The position numbers and the translations under genes are program-made. From Porogramme epimiltina (lineage: Eukaryota; Basidiomycota; Agaricomycetes; Polyporales; Polyporaceae), in NCBI GenBank assembly GCA_900155495.1, contig FTLJ01000656.1:1-45007 (forward strand): a stretch of DNA of 45,007 nucleotides, read 5' to 3'. Below the pieces are notes generated by a model. That model did no database searches. It was not told the DNA's origin and saw only the letters and a program-made list of their open reading frames with translations. This document shows, piece by piece, positions 1 through 12,194 of the stretch (position 1 is the first letter of the stretch; every line of letters begins with the position of its first letter).

Positions 1-75
1 CTGTGCCGCCCCGGGGTCTTGCTCTCCACTCCCCCCCCCCACCCTCCCCCTGCACACTCCTCCACGCTACTTACG
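1..75 (-). other. Possible minus-strand intron at the window edge
   Basis: Read on the minus strand, a good donor (GTAAGTAG, plus-strand positions 74 down to 67) follows a GC-rich stretch. The sequence then runs through a purine-rich tract to an AG at the complement of positions 2-1, exactly at the edge. The resulting 74-nt interval has the size of the other introns in this window. No ATG lies in the stretch just upstream (about 76-150), so if the intron is real it would sit in a 5' untranslated leader of a gene extending left. This is only a suggestion from splice-like signals. Confidence 0.2.
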
Positions 76-3000
76 CGGCCCGCTTCTCGCGACCCCGCGC
101 ACGCGTCGCCGATGACGACGCTCTGCGGAGCCGCGAAACCGGGTGCACACCCGTGCCCCCGCTCTCTATACAAAATCCCACTACTTACCCGACGCACCTG
201 CGCGTGGAGGCCGTGCGTGACCACGCTCAGAGCGAACCCCACAACTCGAGGGCGGCAACGGAGCGAGCGCGCCAGTATGTCATTCCGTGCAAACCGCCCC
301 GAACAGCCGCACGGGCCCTGGCAGAAAACACGGCCGGGCGGTCGCGTGACGCTGTGCGCGCGGCGACGTTTGGCCTGCGCGTGCGGCCACACCTCTCATT
401 TCGGCCCTGGTGCCGGAGCGGGTTCCCAGAGGAGGATCGAGGTCCGGGCGGCTTCTTGCAGAAAAAGGGCGACTGCCTCCATTCGGGCTCGGAGAGGCAG
501 GGGTGACGTGTGCGCGACGGGATATGCGTATGTATAGACCTCGCGCGGGCACTGCTTGCTGCGGGTGGACGTTGCGCTCACCGAAGAGCGGAGGGTGAAT
601 AGGAGCTCGAAAGCGCGGTCCGAACCTTAACTCAAAGTTGGAATCCACAAATCCACAGACGGGCGCGCAGGCGCGGGCGCAAAATTACATTTACACATGC
701 CAGCCCGCGACAGGCGCGCGGCGGCGCGCGACGGAGAACGCCGTTCGAAGCCCCCGCTCCGTCTTTCTCGCGCGCGCGCCTGCGGGGCGAGAACACACCC
801 CGTCCGGAACGGGCTTGATTGCGGCGAGCCGCCCGCTCGCTCACTCACTCACGTACGCCCGTGTGCGACGAGCACCGCGGGGAGGGGGGGGGGCTGCCCT
901 TCGTCGCGCATTGAGCGGCACGCCGCGCCCTTCCTCCGCCCGCGATCGCGCCTGCGCGGCGGACACGCGACTGCCGCCTCTGATAAGTCCCGCCCCTGGC
1001 GGTGTGGCTCCGCCGTCTTCCTCCTCTCCTGGCCGCCGCCGCACGAAGAGTTAAGGGGGAAGGGGGGGGAGGAGGAAGGGAGGAAGGAGGGAAGGCGGGT
1101 TCCGCGATAAGCCACACGTGGGATGTGGCCCGCACGCGCGCGCGCCAGCGAGAGTACGTGAACGCCGCGTATGCGAGCGACGCCGGGCGGCGACGCCATA
1201 CGCTAGGGTGCTTGCAAGCACGGATGTCGGGCCCGAGTGAGCGGGGGGGCCCGTCCAAGGCAGCCACCGTGCCACAGTGGGCCGTTTGCGGCCTCATGGG
1301 CGCACCTGTCCACCCTCGCCGCCGGTCGCGGCGGGGTCCGAGAGAGCCTAGTGCCAGTGTCCGAAAGGCTGAATGAGCAAATGCATGGACACAGTGTCCA
1401 CGTCCCGTCGAAACAGTTGAACGCAGGGTGCCGCGGGCGCGGCAGTGGCGCGCCTGGGAGCGTGCGGCGTCGCGGAAGAATGGTGGTGAGAACGATGTGC
1501 GAACGATTCGCCCGGGGGGCCGGGACGCCCGGGAACAGCGGTGATGCGGGAACTGAAGCGACACGGTGGACGAGCGATGACGCTGCGAGGCACGATACGC
1601 TGGGAACCCGAGGAGAGCTTAACGGGCCCGTGGGCGACCTCCCCAGGTCTGTGTCTTCCAAGGATCCAACCGTGGCCGCGGATGAGCGGGGAGGACCACC
1701 TCGGCAGACGGTTTGGCAGCCCCGCGGCATGTCGGGCGGGGCGGGCGGGACGGCGGAACTCCTTGTACTTTTAGACCAGGAGAAACCTAGGTGGATGCCT
1801 TGGAAGCGTAGGCTGTACCGCGCACAACCGGACGAGTACGCGATATCGATAATCACGACGCCGCGAGGCACATACCAACAACGTGCCCAGCTATCGCGCC
1901 GTCCGAAGAGGTGTCGGGCGGCCTAGCAGGGAACGAGGTGCGCGCCAGGCGGGATACACGAGGGAAGCTATTAAAGTTGGGTGCTTTCTCCGGTGCGCTG
2001 GGACGTAGGGCCTGAATTAGGCAGGCGTGGGAGAGCATGGGCCAGAACACGAGGGTATCGCGTCACACGCAAGCTGCGTAGAACTGCTGTCGTCGGGAGA
2101 ATGCGCTGGTGAAGCGCGGATAGACGACCGCGAATGATGGCAAGCGACTAGATAGGGCGAAGGAAGTGCGAAAGAGGGAATGCGCGTACGACATCGGTGC
2201 TTACCTTGTTCCCACCAGGCCCAGGCCACATAGATGCTCGTGTCTGTGTTCTGCCTTCACCTGCTATCAGCGTCGAAGCGGCCCCAACGAGGCGCTGTGG
2301 GGGGCATAGGGTGGCAGAAGTTGATGCATTCTAACGCGGTACCATCACCCCTCGAACCCTAACACGTTTGCGATGCCATCATTCGTCTCGGAAGACGTTT
2401 TGTTTGTTTGATACCAGGAAAGCCCCTGTGGGGCTGCGAAGGTCCGGTTCAGATAAGAGGACGACTGAAGGAAATCCACACCTGTTCTGCGTCGAGGCTC
2501 GAAAATTGTGTATGAATGTGGTCGTACACGCTGCGTGAACGTGGTGGGCTGCTTGCGCAGCATGACTCTGTCTCTTGTATATGAGTAATAAAACAGCCAA
2601 TAGCAATCATACCTATACATAGGTTTAATCTCGGTCAACTCCTAATCATGACGGCCATGTAAGCTTCCACTGCTTCGGCAGCGTCGAGGAGTTCTTCCCC
2701 AATCTAAGAAGTCCTTCTGCCGCGCAATGATTCAGCACGTCGCCCCTGCAGCATGGCTATCGTCTTGAAAAAGGTCCGAAATGGAATGGCATACTATACT
2801 TCCGTCTTTGGAGCCGCCGTTGTGCTCGACACTGAGTCTTGTGGCCCACGACCCACCCTCGAAGCTTGTCTAGCGCTACTCGAACCCTCGGGAAACGATA
2901 GCTTGATAGTCATGAGTAAGAGAGAGGCTGATCGCATGCATCGATGCTAAAGCTCCGCTACACGCCTTCGATACGCCCTGGAGGGTGTGTGCCGGGTTGT

Positions 3001-3398
3001 GCGGAGTTCCCTGCAAAGGACGTGTACGGTGAGGATCGGGGTTATGATGGTGGCGGGACGCCCAGAGCTCACCGCCGAATAGAAAACTTCGAGCCTTTCG
3101 ATGAAGGGAGTACAAGATGCATCCCGGAAAGGTGGTGGAAAGGAGAGCTGGCAAAGGTGCTGCTGGCAGGCGCGTGGGCTGTTCGTGGCGCGAGCTGCTG
3201 GGGACTCGAGGCAGGACTGGGGTCGGTCCGCCCGGGATGGCACCCCCCGGGCCGCCTTGAGCCGCGTTTTCAGCGCCTAAAGCCACTGATTTTTTGTGCA
3301 GGCGACGAGTGATCGAGACTGGAGACGCACCTGGTCGTTGACGCATTTTGCGTGCATTTACTCTTTCAAACGCCTTCACTCTCAAAAACGAGGCAGAT
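1..3398. other. Left intergenic region, no supported gene
   Basis: Positions 1-1750 are very GC-rich, with C and G homopolymer runs (ten C at 31-40, a G run near 885-895). Several long open frames on both strands overlap each other. Their translations are rich in Arg, Ala, Pro and Gly in every frame and show no domain, which is what high GC alone produces. From about 1750 to 3398 the composition is more neutral, and only short frames occur with no splice-consistent chain of exons. The last part (about 3290-3398) is the NOP4 5' flank. The region probably holds flanking and regulatory DNA of NOP4 and of a gene left of the window. Confidence 0.5.
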
Positions 3399-6300
3399 AT
3401 GTCCACACTGGGGAAGAGGAAGGAGAGAGACCAACAGAACGATGGGCAGGAGAAGCCGCACGGGTACGTGGTACATCTTTCACAACCAATCCGCGTCTTA
3501 CACCCCAACCAGGTCGACGCTATTCGTGTCTAACCTGCCATATACTGTTACTTCCACGGACTTGAACACGCTGTTCTCGGACATTGCCCCCATACGAACA
3601 GCGTTCGTCGTCACAGAACAGGGCACCGGCGTGTCGAAGGGCGTCGGCTATGTCACGTTTGCCATCCGCGAGGACGCGGCCCTGGCTATAGACCAGATAA
3701 GCAAGGAGGGCATCGCGCTCAACGGCCGCAGTCTTAGGGTTCAGTGGGCGGGCAGCAAGGTGCGTCTACATCTTGTGCCATCTCGGACCAGCACTTAGTA
3801 TGCATACGGACATAGAACAAGGACCACGAGCACGGCGACGAACCCAAGCAGAAGGCACCCAAAGGGGCTGCTCCACGTCCCAATCGTCCCGCAGCTCCTG
3901 CAGACCCCCTAGCCATCCGCACTGTTGTGATCTCTGGCCTCCCTGCTGGTGTAGATTCTAAGACGCTATGGAAGAAGGTTCGCAAACTACCGGGTGCGGA
4001 GAAGGTCGAATGGCCTGTCAAAACAGAAGCAGGCGAGGAGGATTCCAGCATCGGTACGTCTATGCTCATCCAATATGTCTCCTCTATGTCCCCCTCATCT
4101 TCTCCAAAGCACATGCGATCTTCAAAACACCCGCGACCGCGTCCGACGGCGTGAACAAGCTCCACGCGCACGTCTTCAAGGGCTCCCTCCTCTCCGCCAC
4201 GCTGAAGCGGCGCCTGGACGGCCTCGCGAAGGCCGCGAACGCGAACGCGAAGAAGGCGAAAGCCTCCACGAAGGCCCCGTCGCAGCCGCAAAAGCCAGGC
4301 CCCGGCCCCGCAGCGCCGAACCGCGCGAGCCGCCTCATCGTGCGCAACCTGCCGTTCGACATCACCGAGCAGGACCTCCGCGCGATCTTCCTCCCGTACG
4401 GGCCTATCCACTCCGTGCACATCCCGCTTGCTGCGGTGGACGTCAAGTCCGAGGACGTGCAGAAAGAGGAAGAGGACGACGAGGATGATGAGGATGATGG
4501 AGACGAGGAGTCGAAGAAGAGCCCGGTGAAGGCGCGCCCACCGCGCACGAAGGGCTTCGCGTTCGTGTGGTTCTTGAGCCGGCCGGACGCCGAGAAGGCG
4601 ATGGAGGGCTGCAACGGAATGGCGGTCGAGGCGGGGATGGCGGAGACGATGTTCTCGGACAAGCAGAAGAAAAAGAAGCAGAGGCGGGAGGAGAAGAAGC
4701 GGAAGGCGAAGGAGGGGGAGGACGCGGAGCAGGAAGACGAGGAGCAGGAGGACGCGGGCGGGCGGAGGACCATCGCGGTGGACTGGGCTCTGAGCAAGGA
4801 CAAGTGGGAGGCGGAGAAGGCGAAGCTGGAGGCGGAAGCCGAATCTGGAGATGATAGTGAAGAGTCGAGCGAAGGAGACGAAAGCGACGCGGAGGAAGGT
4901 GAGGAAGATGGCGAGAGTGGGTCTGAAGACGAACAGCTTGGGGTGCACGAGGGCGACTCAGACGATGGGGAAGGGTCAGACGAGAGTGACTCCCAGCCAG
5001 AAGATGATGACGAAGACGAGGACGAAGACGAAGAGAAGCCGGTCAAACCTACACTACCTGCACCGGAGGTCGGAACGACCGTGTTCGTTCGTAATGTGCC
5101 GTTTGAAGCTACTGACGATGAACTGCGCACATTGTGAGATCCAGACGCTTCGTTCACCATTACCTTGCTGACGATGGAACAGGTTCCGGGCTTTCGGCCC
5201 CCTTCGTTATGCGCGAATCACCATGGACCATGCGACGGGCCGCTCAAGGGGTACTGGCTTCGCGTGTTTTTGGAACAAAGAAGACGCAGACAAAGCCATC
5301 GAGCAGAGCAGCATCCTTCGTGCAGAGACGCTTGGCAATGAGCAACCCGCTGTGAGTGTGTTAATCCCATCCTTTAGTATATTTGCTTAACGAAACATCA
5401 GGTCAAGAAGAACCCGTTTAAGCTCCCGTCTCTCCTCACTCCCGACCCATCTGCCTCCATAGCCCAGAATCTTGTCCTCCACGGCCGCACACTCGACGTC
5501 AGTCGTGCCGTCACGCGGGACGAAGCCAGCAAGTTGAAGGAGGCGGGCGAACGTCAACGCGAGAAGGCAGACAAGCGTAATCTTTATCTTCTCCGTGAAG
5601 GCAGTACGTACCCAGCCCTGTTGCGTCTCATACTCGAGCTGACCAAGTCTTGCACTCCTAAGTCGTCCTCCCGAACAGTCCCGCAGCCGAATCTCTACCT
5701 CCAGCAGAAGTTGAGAAGCGCACAGCATCATTCAACTCGCGGCGCGCGCTGCTTCGCTCAAACCCCTCTCTCTTCGTCTCACGCACCCGTCTGAGCGTGC
5801 GCCAGCTCCCCCTTTTCGTCTCCGAGCGCATGCTCAAGCGTCTCGCGATGCACGCCATGCGCACGTTCGAGGCCGAGGCCAAGGACGGCACCCGTTCTCC
5901 CCTCACCGCGGACGAGCTCGCCGAACCCACCCCCGAGGGAGCTGACGCCGACGGGGACGTCAAGATGGAGGACGGCGAGTCCGATGCCGACGACGACGCC
6001 ACCTCGAAAAAGGGCAAGAAGGGCAAGAAGTTCGCAGGGAAGAGCAAGGGCAAGGGCCGCGACACGGGCGTGCGGCAGGCGAAGATCGTGCGCCAGCAGG
6101 ACCGCGTCGACGCCGTGACGGGCAAGGGCCGGAGCAAGGGCTACGGCTTCCTCGAGCTCGGCGCGCACGCGGACGCGCTGCGCGTCCTGCGCTGGGCGAA
6201 CTGCAACCCCGCCGTGGGCGCGCTGTTCGAGGCGTGGTGGAAGCAGGAGCTCGAGGACCTGCTCGCCGCGGAGAAACGCAAGGGCGGTGAGAAGATGGAC

Positions 6301-6779
6301 GAGGCGCGGGTGAAGCGCATCCGCGAGGAGCTCGAGCAGGGGGCGCCGCCCAAGGCGCGGGGCACGCTCATCGTGGAGTTCTCGATCGAGAACGTCCAGG
6401 TGGTGCAGCGGCGTGCGGCGAAGACGGGCAAGGATGGCAAAGCTGAGAAGGACCGGAAGGGAGGGAAGGAGCAGAAGGCGGTGAGTGGCGGCGCCCTGGT
6501 CGATTGCCGCGTTTCTTTCTTACGCCTCTATTTGTTCAGGGTTCGGACAAGAAGGCTCAGCGCCGCCAGTCTCTGCCCAACGTCAAGCGTGAGGAGGCCG
6601 AGTCCGAGCGCCCCCAAAAGAAGCGTCGTGTATCTGATCCTCCGAAGCCCCACTCTAAACCGCCGAAATCCGCGGAGCAGAAGGGCATGAAACACTCGCC
6701 CACCAAGAGCGCAAATTCTGTGGGCTCGCTGATTGGGCGGAAACGAAAGGAGCGTAGGGTGAAGAAGGCCGGGAAGTAA
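3399..6779 (+). CDS. NOP4: Nop4/RBM28-like multi-RRM nucleolar ribosome-biogenesis protein
   Basis: Eight exons: 3399-3463, 3513-3759, 3816-4053, 4110-5133, 5183-5351, 5402-5603, 5663-6480, 6540-6779, giving 1000 residues with phase kept throughout. RNA-recognition folds appear at about residues 22-104 (RNP2 LFVSNLP), 135-225 (degenerate, VVISGLP), 258-415 (LIVRNLP, with a long acidic insert), 506-585 (VFVRNVP, with RNP1-like GTGFACF) and 692-895 (divergent, ending in a LIVEFSIEN strand as in RBM28). An acidic Glu/Asp/Ser tract fills about 420-500, and the C-terminus is Lys/Arg-rich with nuclear-localisation-like clusters. By family (yeast Nop4, human RBM28) it binds pre-rRNA in the nucleolus and is needed for 60S subunit maturation. 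The start is the first in-frame ATG of the exon, preceded by a pyrimidine-rich leader. The extra degenerate second RRM fold is my reading of the sequence; Nop4 is usually described with four. Confidence 0.92.
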
Positions 6780-6898
6780 ACGTAGTGCACGCTGTCACTC
6801 TACACACTCAAATCCGCGTATCCAATCTATCCGTCAAAGCTAGTAATGTATTTCCATCAAGAGAGGCGCACATAGAACTATCTCAGATGTATGTGGGA
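6780..6898. other. Short convergent intergenic region between NOP4 and the Cid1-like gene
   Basis: Only 119 bp separate the NOP4 stop codon from the stop codon of the oppositely oriented Cid1-like gene. Both 3' untranslated regions and poly(A) signals must share or overlap this interval, so the transcripts probably overlap at their 3' ends. No separate element is visible. Confidence 0.6.
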
Positions 6899-8901
6899 TT
6901 AATGCGAGGTCGAGGAAGGTTCGGGAGACAGAGCCGGCCAGTCTCTATGAAGGGAGGGTATATGCCCCGGGCCGTACGATGACATCAGCCGGTGTTGGTC
7001 CATGCACCGGCGTTGGAAGTTCTCCAAGACCTCGGAACTTATTCTTCCAGTACAATTCTAGAATCATGGAATCAGATCTATAGGTCGAGGGCTCAAACAA
7101 CACTGGCCTACTTTCTCGATGAAGGGGTCCAAGACGACAAGCTTGCTCTCCTCATTGCCGTCGGCCAGTCCGGAGATTGCACGCTGTGGCACCATCGTAG
7201 CGGAATGCAGATCCACAATACCCCCATCGCGCACACTAACAATCTTTTGGGACGTCTTGTAGTTATGTTCGCTTCCCCAATATCTGTAGTTACACGGATG
7301 CGATGTCGTGAATACCTATCCAAGAAAGTGTGCAAACCTGAATTTGACTTACAAAAACCACCCTCTGAGGAATGACACCCAGTCGTTATACGAGACTCGT
7401 CCGGGAGCCCAGTTGTTACCAGAGCCGAATTGAATTACCACTTTGCAGGGTGGTTGTTGGTGCTGAGTCGGTGCCCAGAAGTACGTGTCCATGACTAGGT
7501 CAGGGTCAGCTTGGAGGTTAGGTAACTTTCCTCTTTTCTGAGTGGTCACATAATCAGGCACGGGTCAATAGGCTGCAGGCTGTCCGCTTACCTGAAGAAA
7601 TGCGATGGCCATAAGAGTTAGCGAATAGCTGCTGAAGGATACGGGGTCTCCGGCGGTCTGGGGATTGGGATTGTTCAAGTCTATGTGGCTGGCCCAGGAC
7701 TTGATCAATCTCAGCATGGTAGCGAGCGGATGACGCAGCAGACAGTATTGGCGTAGTAGTGCTGTGTTGTAGTAACCCAATCGATTGTTGATATTCATGT
7801 CACAAGAAATGCCCGTTATGGGGTCCTTGAACTTCACTGTAAGGGAGGAGGGTCAGTGTGCGCATCTGATACATGGCGACGGAAAGTCCAACCGATTGGT
7901 ACAATCGCGTCTTTAACCCACGTTACATGCTCATAACCTTGATTTATTAGTGCGCGCCCAACGAGACTGCATATGTTTCAGCGGGTAAGCCGTGGGAATG
8001 GTGTAAGCAACCCACCCAACATTGTAGATAGCTGCTCTGCAAATTAGAAGCTGATCTCCGCATAGTTGGATGTATAGGACGCACGAGGCATTATTTGGCG
8101 CAACGCTTGCATATGCTTCTTTCGGGGGAGATTTTGTGGCACTGTATCTTCCTCCCAACCATGCGGTCGCTCATCATCCTAGAGTAAGTAAGGTTAGCTG
8201 CAGAGACGGCAAGGCAAGATTCGCGGTCCCGACCAAAACGATGAGGTCCAAGTCGCTTGTCGCTCGGCCCGCGCCGTAACAAGTGCTGCCGAATGGATAC
8301 ACCACGTACTGTTCGCCGTAAACCGACTTGATCATATGATTGACCCTCCGAATTGTAGCATGACGACGACGCCTGAGGTCATAGAATTTATCTAACGCTT
8401 CTGCGTCCCGTATCCACGGTCTCGACACACGCTGAGGCGCTTTAGGTGTCGCGACACTCTTGCTCTGCAGGAAGAGCTCAGGGCAAGTCCATTGGAAACG
8501 AGCGTGATGAACTCACGGTGTAGTATTGGTGTGCGCGCTCATCGTATCTATAATAGTACTCGGAGGAATTCACTGTGGAGGGTTGAATATGCTTTAATGG
8601 CGACTCTTGACGGGAAAGGGCTGGGGGTTGAGCGGATGGGGTTGCAGATACAGCACCGTGCTTCGCTTCCTTCCGACGTGCGGTGCCCTTTATCCGTGGC
8701 GCAACCGGTTTAGTAGAGCCGCGTTCACTGAGCTGACGTCAAAATGTTAGTCAACGGGATCCTAGAGACGAGTGGCCCTTACATCTCCTGCAACACCCAA
8801 GTTTGCAGTGACATTGGACGACAAAATGGACACTTTGGAAGTCTAAAGTGGGCAGTGATCAGAATGAAATGAAGGACAACGTGCATGCGACGAGGCTTCA
8901 T
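6899..8901 (-). CDS. Cid1-family non-canonical poly(A)/poly(U) polymerase
   Basis: Eleven exons read leftward: 8901-8881, 8842-8783, 8732-8517, 8464-8234, 8178-8085, 8034-8016, 7966-7893, 7836-7592, 7537-7353, 7283-7112, 7057-6899, giving 491 residues. The polymerase-beta nucleotidyltransferase motif is clear: FGS followed by SDLDL supplies two catalytic Asp at about residues 171 and 173. The third is Asp250 in VKFKDPITGISCD. A Cid1/PAP-associated domain follows (NNRLGYYNTALL, then the LPNLQ motif and a VSVRDGG segment). Enzymes of this family add A or U tails to RNA 3' ends. The sequence does not say which nucleotide or RNA this one uses. The N-terminal 100 residues are low complexity. The start could be an in-frame ATG at 8970 instead of 8901. 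The sixth exon is only 19 nt, inferred from phase and family similarity, and the 8233 donor (GTCGGG) is weak. Confidence 0.85.
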
Positions 8902-9501
8902 ATCGAATTGAAGGATAGGTGCGACAGGTATGCCCAATCTCTCCACCACGTTGACCGTAATCCCCACCATTCAGGACGGCCAGCGTTTTCCAGGGAACCA
9001 GGGGAACGAGTCGCATGGAAAAGGGGCACCACAAGATTCGCAAAGATGTACCCAGCCGAAACGTACCTGGAGATGCTGCCGAGCGCGAGTCGAGTTAGCC
9101 AGGGCGCGGTGGGCTGCAGTCCGTGCGTGGCTGCTAGTCGACTGAAGCATTGGGGAGCAGCTTTGAGAGTAGGCTAAGCTGGCTTGACAGACAGAACGGG
9201 CGTGCAAAGGGGCGAAGATGAACGTAAAGGGAGAGCTGCACGATGGCCTGTCAGCGAAGACCGGTTTGTCGTACGAATAGCGCAAAGGGGAGTCCGAGAG
9301 ACGCAGTTGACAAGTCAAGGCTCGGCACTCAGGACGCGTTCCAGGCTTCCAAAGGCCACTCGACGCGGTGGCCGTCCAGGTCACGTGCACCGCTCTGGAA
9401 CAGACGCCCAAAGGATTTTTGCTCATCGCCTGAAGCAGCGTCCGACGAGCTGCACACTAGCCGTCTCCTCCGAACCCATTATCTACCTTTCCCTCCTCGC
9501 T
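8902..9501. promoter_or_regulatory. Divergent promoter region of the Cid1-like gene and eIF3L
   Basis: The 600 bp lie between the start of the minus-strand nucleotidyltransferase and the eIF3L ATG. The eIF3L side ends in a pyrimidine-rich stretch (about 9460-9500) typical of basidiomycete housekeeping promoters. No clear TATA box is seen. Short open frames here lack any domain or splice-consistent extension. Confidence 0.45.
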
Positions 9502-11911
9502 ATGTCTCAGCAACGCAAAAATCTCTGGGAAGCAGATATAGAAGAAGACCTGCAAGATGTTGATCTCAATCTTGCTATTGGTACCTACGGCCAAAATGGC
9601 CTCTACGACGATGGTGCGTCCCCCCTTCACCGTTCGTGCTACAATGATTAAACCAAACCAATCGGTAGCGCAGTCAAGGATAGATGAGGCCACCCTCCTT
9701 GCTGTTCAGCAGCAAATGGCGCAACAGGCGGCCTTCGCCCAGATCCCCGATGTAGTAAAGCGCGTATGTGTTCCTCGACTATATTATTGAGAAGACGTCA
9801 CAAACCTCGTCCCAGTTCATCGCACACTTCCACCAAGCCGTCCTCGAGAACAACCTTGCGGAGATCACTGTTGCGTATGAGAGCGGCTGGAACAGACTAA
9901 CAGAGAAGTTCTACTCCAAGACGGAGTGGCCGGAGGCGGAAGTTATCGCCCCCTTGGTAAACGATGGTATGTTGCACAATCTGCTGGGGATGAAGATACC
10001 TCTTGACCTAGTCTGTTTCGAAGACCAAATATTCCTCATCCTCTACCGCGAGCTTTACTACCGCCATGTATACTCGCGCCTATCCCCAGATATCGACGAT
10101 CGCTTCCACTCCTATGAGAACAGCTGTGAACTGTTCAACTACCTCCTCAGTGCGTATATCCCAGCCAGCCAAAATTGATGAGCGAATCTGACACTCAAGT
10201 AGACTCCGACGGACCTGTCCCATTGGAACTACCGGAGCAGTGGTTGTGGGACATCATCGACGAATTCATTTACCAGTTCCAGTCGTTCTGCGTATGGCGC
10301 TCCAAGGCAAAGTCGAAATCAGACGAGGAGCTGGGGATGCTGGCAGATGCGAGCCAGGTATGATTATTCTTAATATACCCCCAAGAAGCAAACTGAGCCC
10401 ACAGTAAAGGTCTGGAGCTCGTACAGTGTCCTGAATGTCCTCTACTCCCTCATCCAAAAGTCGAAGATCAACGAACATCTTGTAGCACTTCAGGAAGGCA
10501 AGAGCCCAGAGGAGATTGCGTGAGTTGCATTTTATGATTATGGGACGGCATTGCTCACAACAGCTCTCTCAAGTGAGATCGTCGGAGAGTACGGCACTCG
10601 CCCCTTGTACAAGCTCCTCGGCTACTTCAGTGTCATCGGCCTTCTCCGCGTGCACAGTCTCCTCGGTGACTTCACCCTCGCACTTAAGGTTATGGAGAAC
10701 GTCGAGCTCAACCAAAAGGTCGGTGCACAAGCTGAGACCTCTACATACCAGTCGGGCTAACTCGTTCCTAGTCCCCCTTCACCCGAGTCACCGCCTGCCA
10801 TGTCACTACGTACTACTACGTCGGCTTCTGCTATATCATGCTGCGAAGATATCCCGACGCCATTCGCACATTCGTGTCCATCTTGAACTTCATCCTCCGG
10901 ATGCGTCAATACCACACCAGGAGTTACCAATATGATCAGGTTAGTTCTATGTAACCAGACTATGTGCTACTCGCTCACACACAGGTGCAGATCAACAAGA
11001 CTGCGGACAGGATGTACGCCCTCTTCGCCATCTGCAACGCACTCTCGCCTACACGAGTGGACGACAACATTTCCAACATCGTCAAGGAGCGCTACGGCGA
11101 GCAGTTCTCCAAAATGTCTCGTGGGTACGTACCCCGCTTTCTCATCGCCCTACCTCCCGCTCACCTGAGCCACCTCTGTAGCGAGGAAGGTATCCCCGCG
11201 TTCGAGGAGCTCTTCCTCTACGCCTGCCCCAAGTTTATCTCCGCAAACCCTCCGCCATACGATGACGCCGAGCTTCTTGCTGCGTACATGGATGAGCCCC
11301 CTGTCGAGCCCGCACAGCGGCACCTCTCCCTCTTCCTCTCTGAGGTCCGCGCACAGGCGCCCGTGCCGACCCTTCGCTCGTTCCTCAAGCTCTACACGTC
11401 GCTCGACGCCAAGAAGCTTGCCGGTTTCCTCGACGCCGATGAGGAGGAGATGGTGCAACAGCTGATGGTCATGAAGCAGGCGTCACGCTCCGTCTCCCGT
11501 GTTGAGCATGAGAAGGGCCTCCTCGACGGTCAGATGATCTCCACGAGCGACTTGGACTTCGTCATCAACGACGTGAGTGCTCTATTCCCTTCTTTTCTTC
11601 CTCCTTCGTCCCCCTACATCTCCCCATCGGTGTCTGTGTTCCGAATGGAATGCTGACGCGGCATATCACAGAACATGGTTCACATCGCCGAATCGACCGT
11701 CGGCAGACGCTACGCCGGCTGGTTCATCCGCAACACCGAGCACGCCCAGCGTGTTCTTGACACCCTCCGTGGCCTACCCCTTCCCGTCCCCCAAAAGCCC
11801 GCGGCTGCGCCGGGTGGTGCAAAGGATGGTGCGAAGGATGGTCCTGCTGCCGCACCTGCCCCGAGGACCGGCGGACAGAAAGTCGCGTGGGGAAGCGCGA
11901 AGGCGGCATGA
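9502..11911 (+). CDS. Eukaryotic translation initiation factor 3 subunit L
   Basis: Eleven exons: 9502-9613, 9669-9763, 9816-9966, 10024-10149, 10203-10357, 10410-10519, 10574-10718, 10772-10939, 10991-11124, 11182-11572, 11672-11911, giving 608 residues. The protein follows eIF3L along its length: an N-terminal segment ending [19 protein letters not shown], then [17 protein letters not shown], the core [22 protein letters not shown], and a C-terminal PCI domain (about residues 400-560). The tail is Ala/Pro/Gly-rich and ends in a VAWG motif. In the family it is a non-core subunit of the cytoplasmic eIF3 complex that helps recruit mRNA to the 40S ribosome. It is absent from budding yeast but kept in many filamentous fungi. 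The exon 9 acceptor could be 6 nt earlier (10985), adding two residues. A readable frame at 9768-9815 is intron 2, because treating it as coding breaks the frame. Confidence 0.93.
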
Positions 11912-12194
11912 GCGACGAGCTGGAGCATTGGTCGTGAGTTGTTTAGGCTCGTGTCCAATTGCGTGTTAGTGTATGTGCTGCATGTTGTGTATCCCTACGT
12001 GTCTCTCCTTTGTGTTGTATGATGTGGTCTCCATCTCTTGACTGATCTGAACCGTGCGCGACGAAATGCAAGATGTTGGAAAATGGTATAGTGGTACTAT
12101 CTCAGTCATAAACATCTAAAAGATACACGTCGTGGGCTAGTATTGCCCTGTATTCGTTCGAGTTCGAGTTCTTGATGCTAGTTAAAGCAATTTT
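11912..12194. other. Convergent 3' region between eIF3L and DUR3
   Basis: The 283 bp between two convergent stop codons are T/G-rich just after eIF3L, then more AT-rich with several TATG/TAAA-like stretches. They presumably hold both 3' untranslated regions. No open frame or structured element is evident. Confidence 0.5.

Noticed and set aside
845..1926. Overlapping open frames of 222-239 codons on both strands (minus 845-1564, minus 1203-1871, plus 1237-1926)
   Set aside because: They overlap each other on opposite strands, are Arg/Pro/Ala/Gly-rich, show no domain, and are expected from the high GC content.
2876..3508. Minus-strand 210-codon frame overlapping the NOP4 start
   Set aside because: It runs antisense into the first two NOP4 exons and its first intron, has no domain, and its composition is that of chance translation.
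3734..5160. Long minus-strand frames (404 codons at 3734-4948, Ser-rich 358 codons at 4084-5160)
   Set aside because: They are antisense images of the acidic Glu/Asp-rich NOP4 exon. The plus strand encodes clear RRMs.
9764..9815. Readable segment between eIF3L exons 2 and 3 (continuing as an apparent frame into exon 3)
   Set aside because: Keeping it breaks the frame after VVKR. Removing it as a GTATGT...CCAG intron of 52 nt restores an eIF3L-like join, so it is an intron and not a frameshifted gene.
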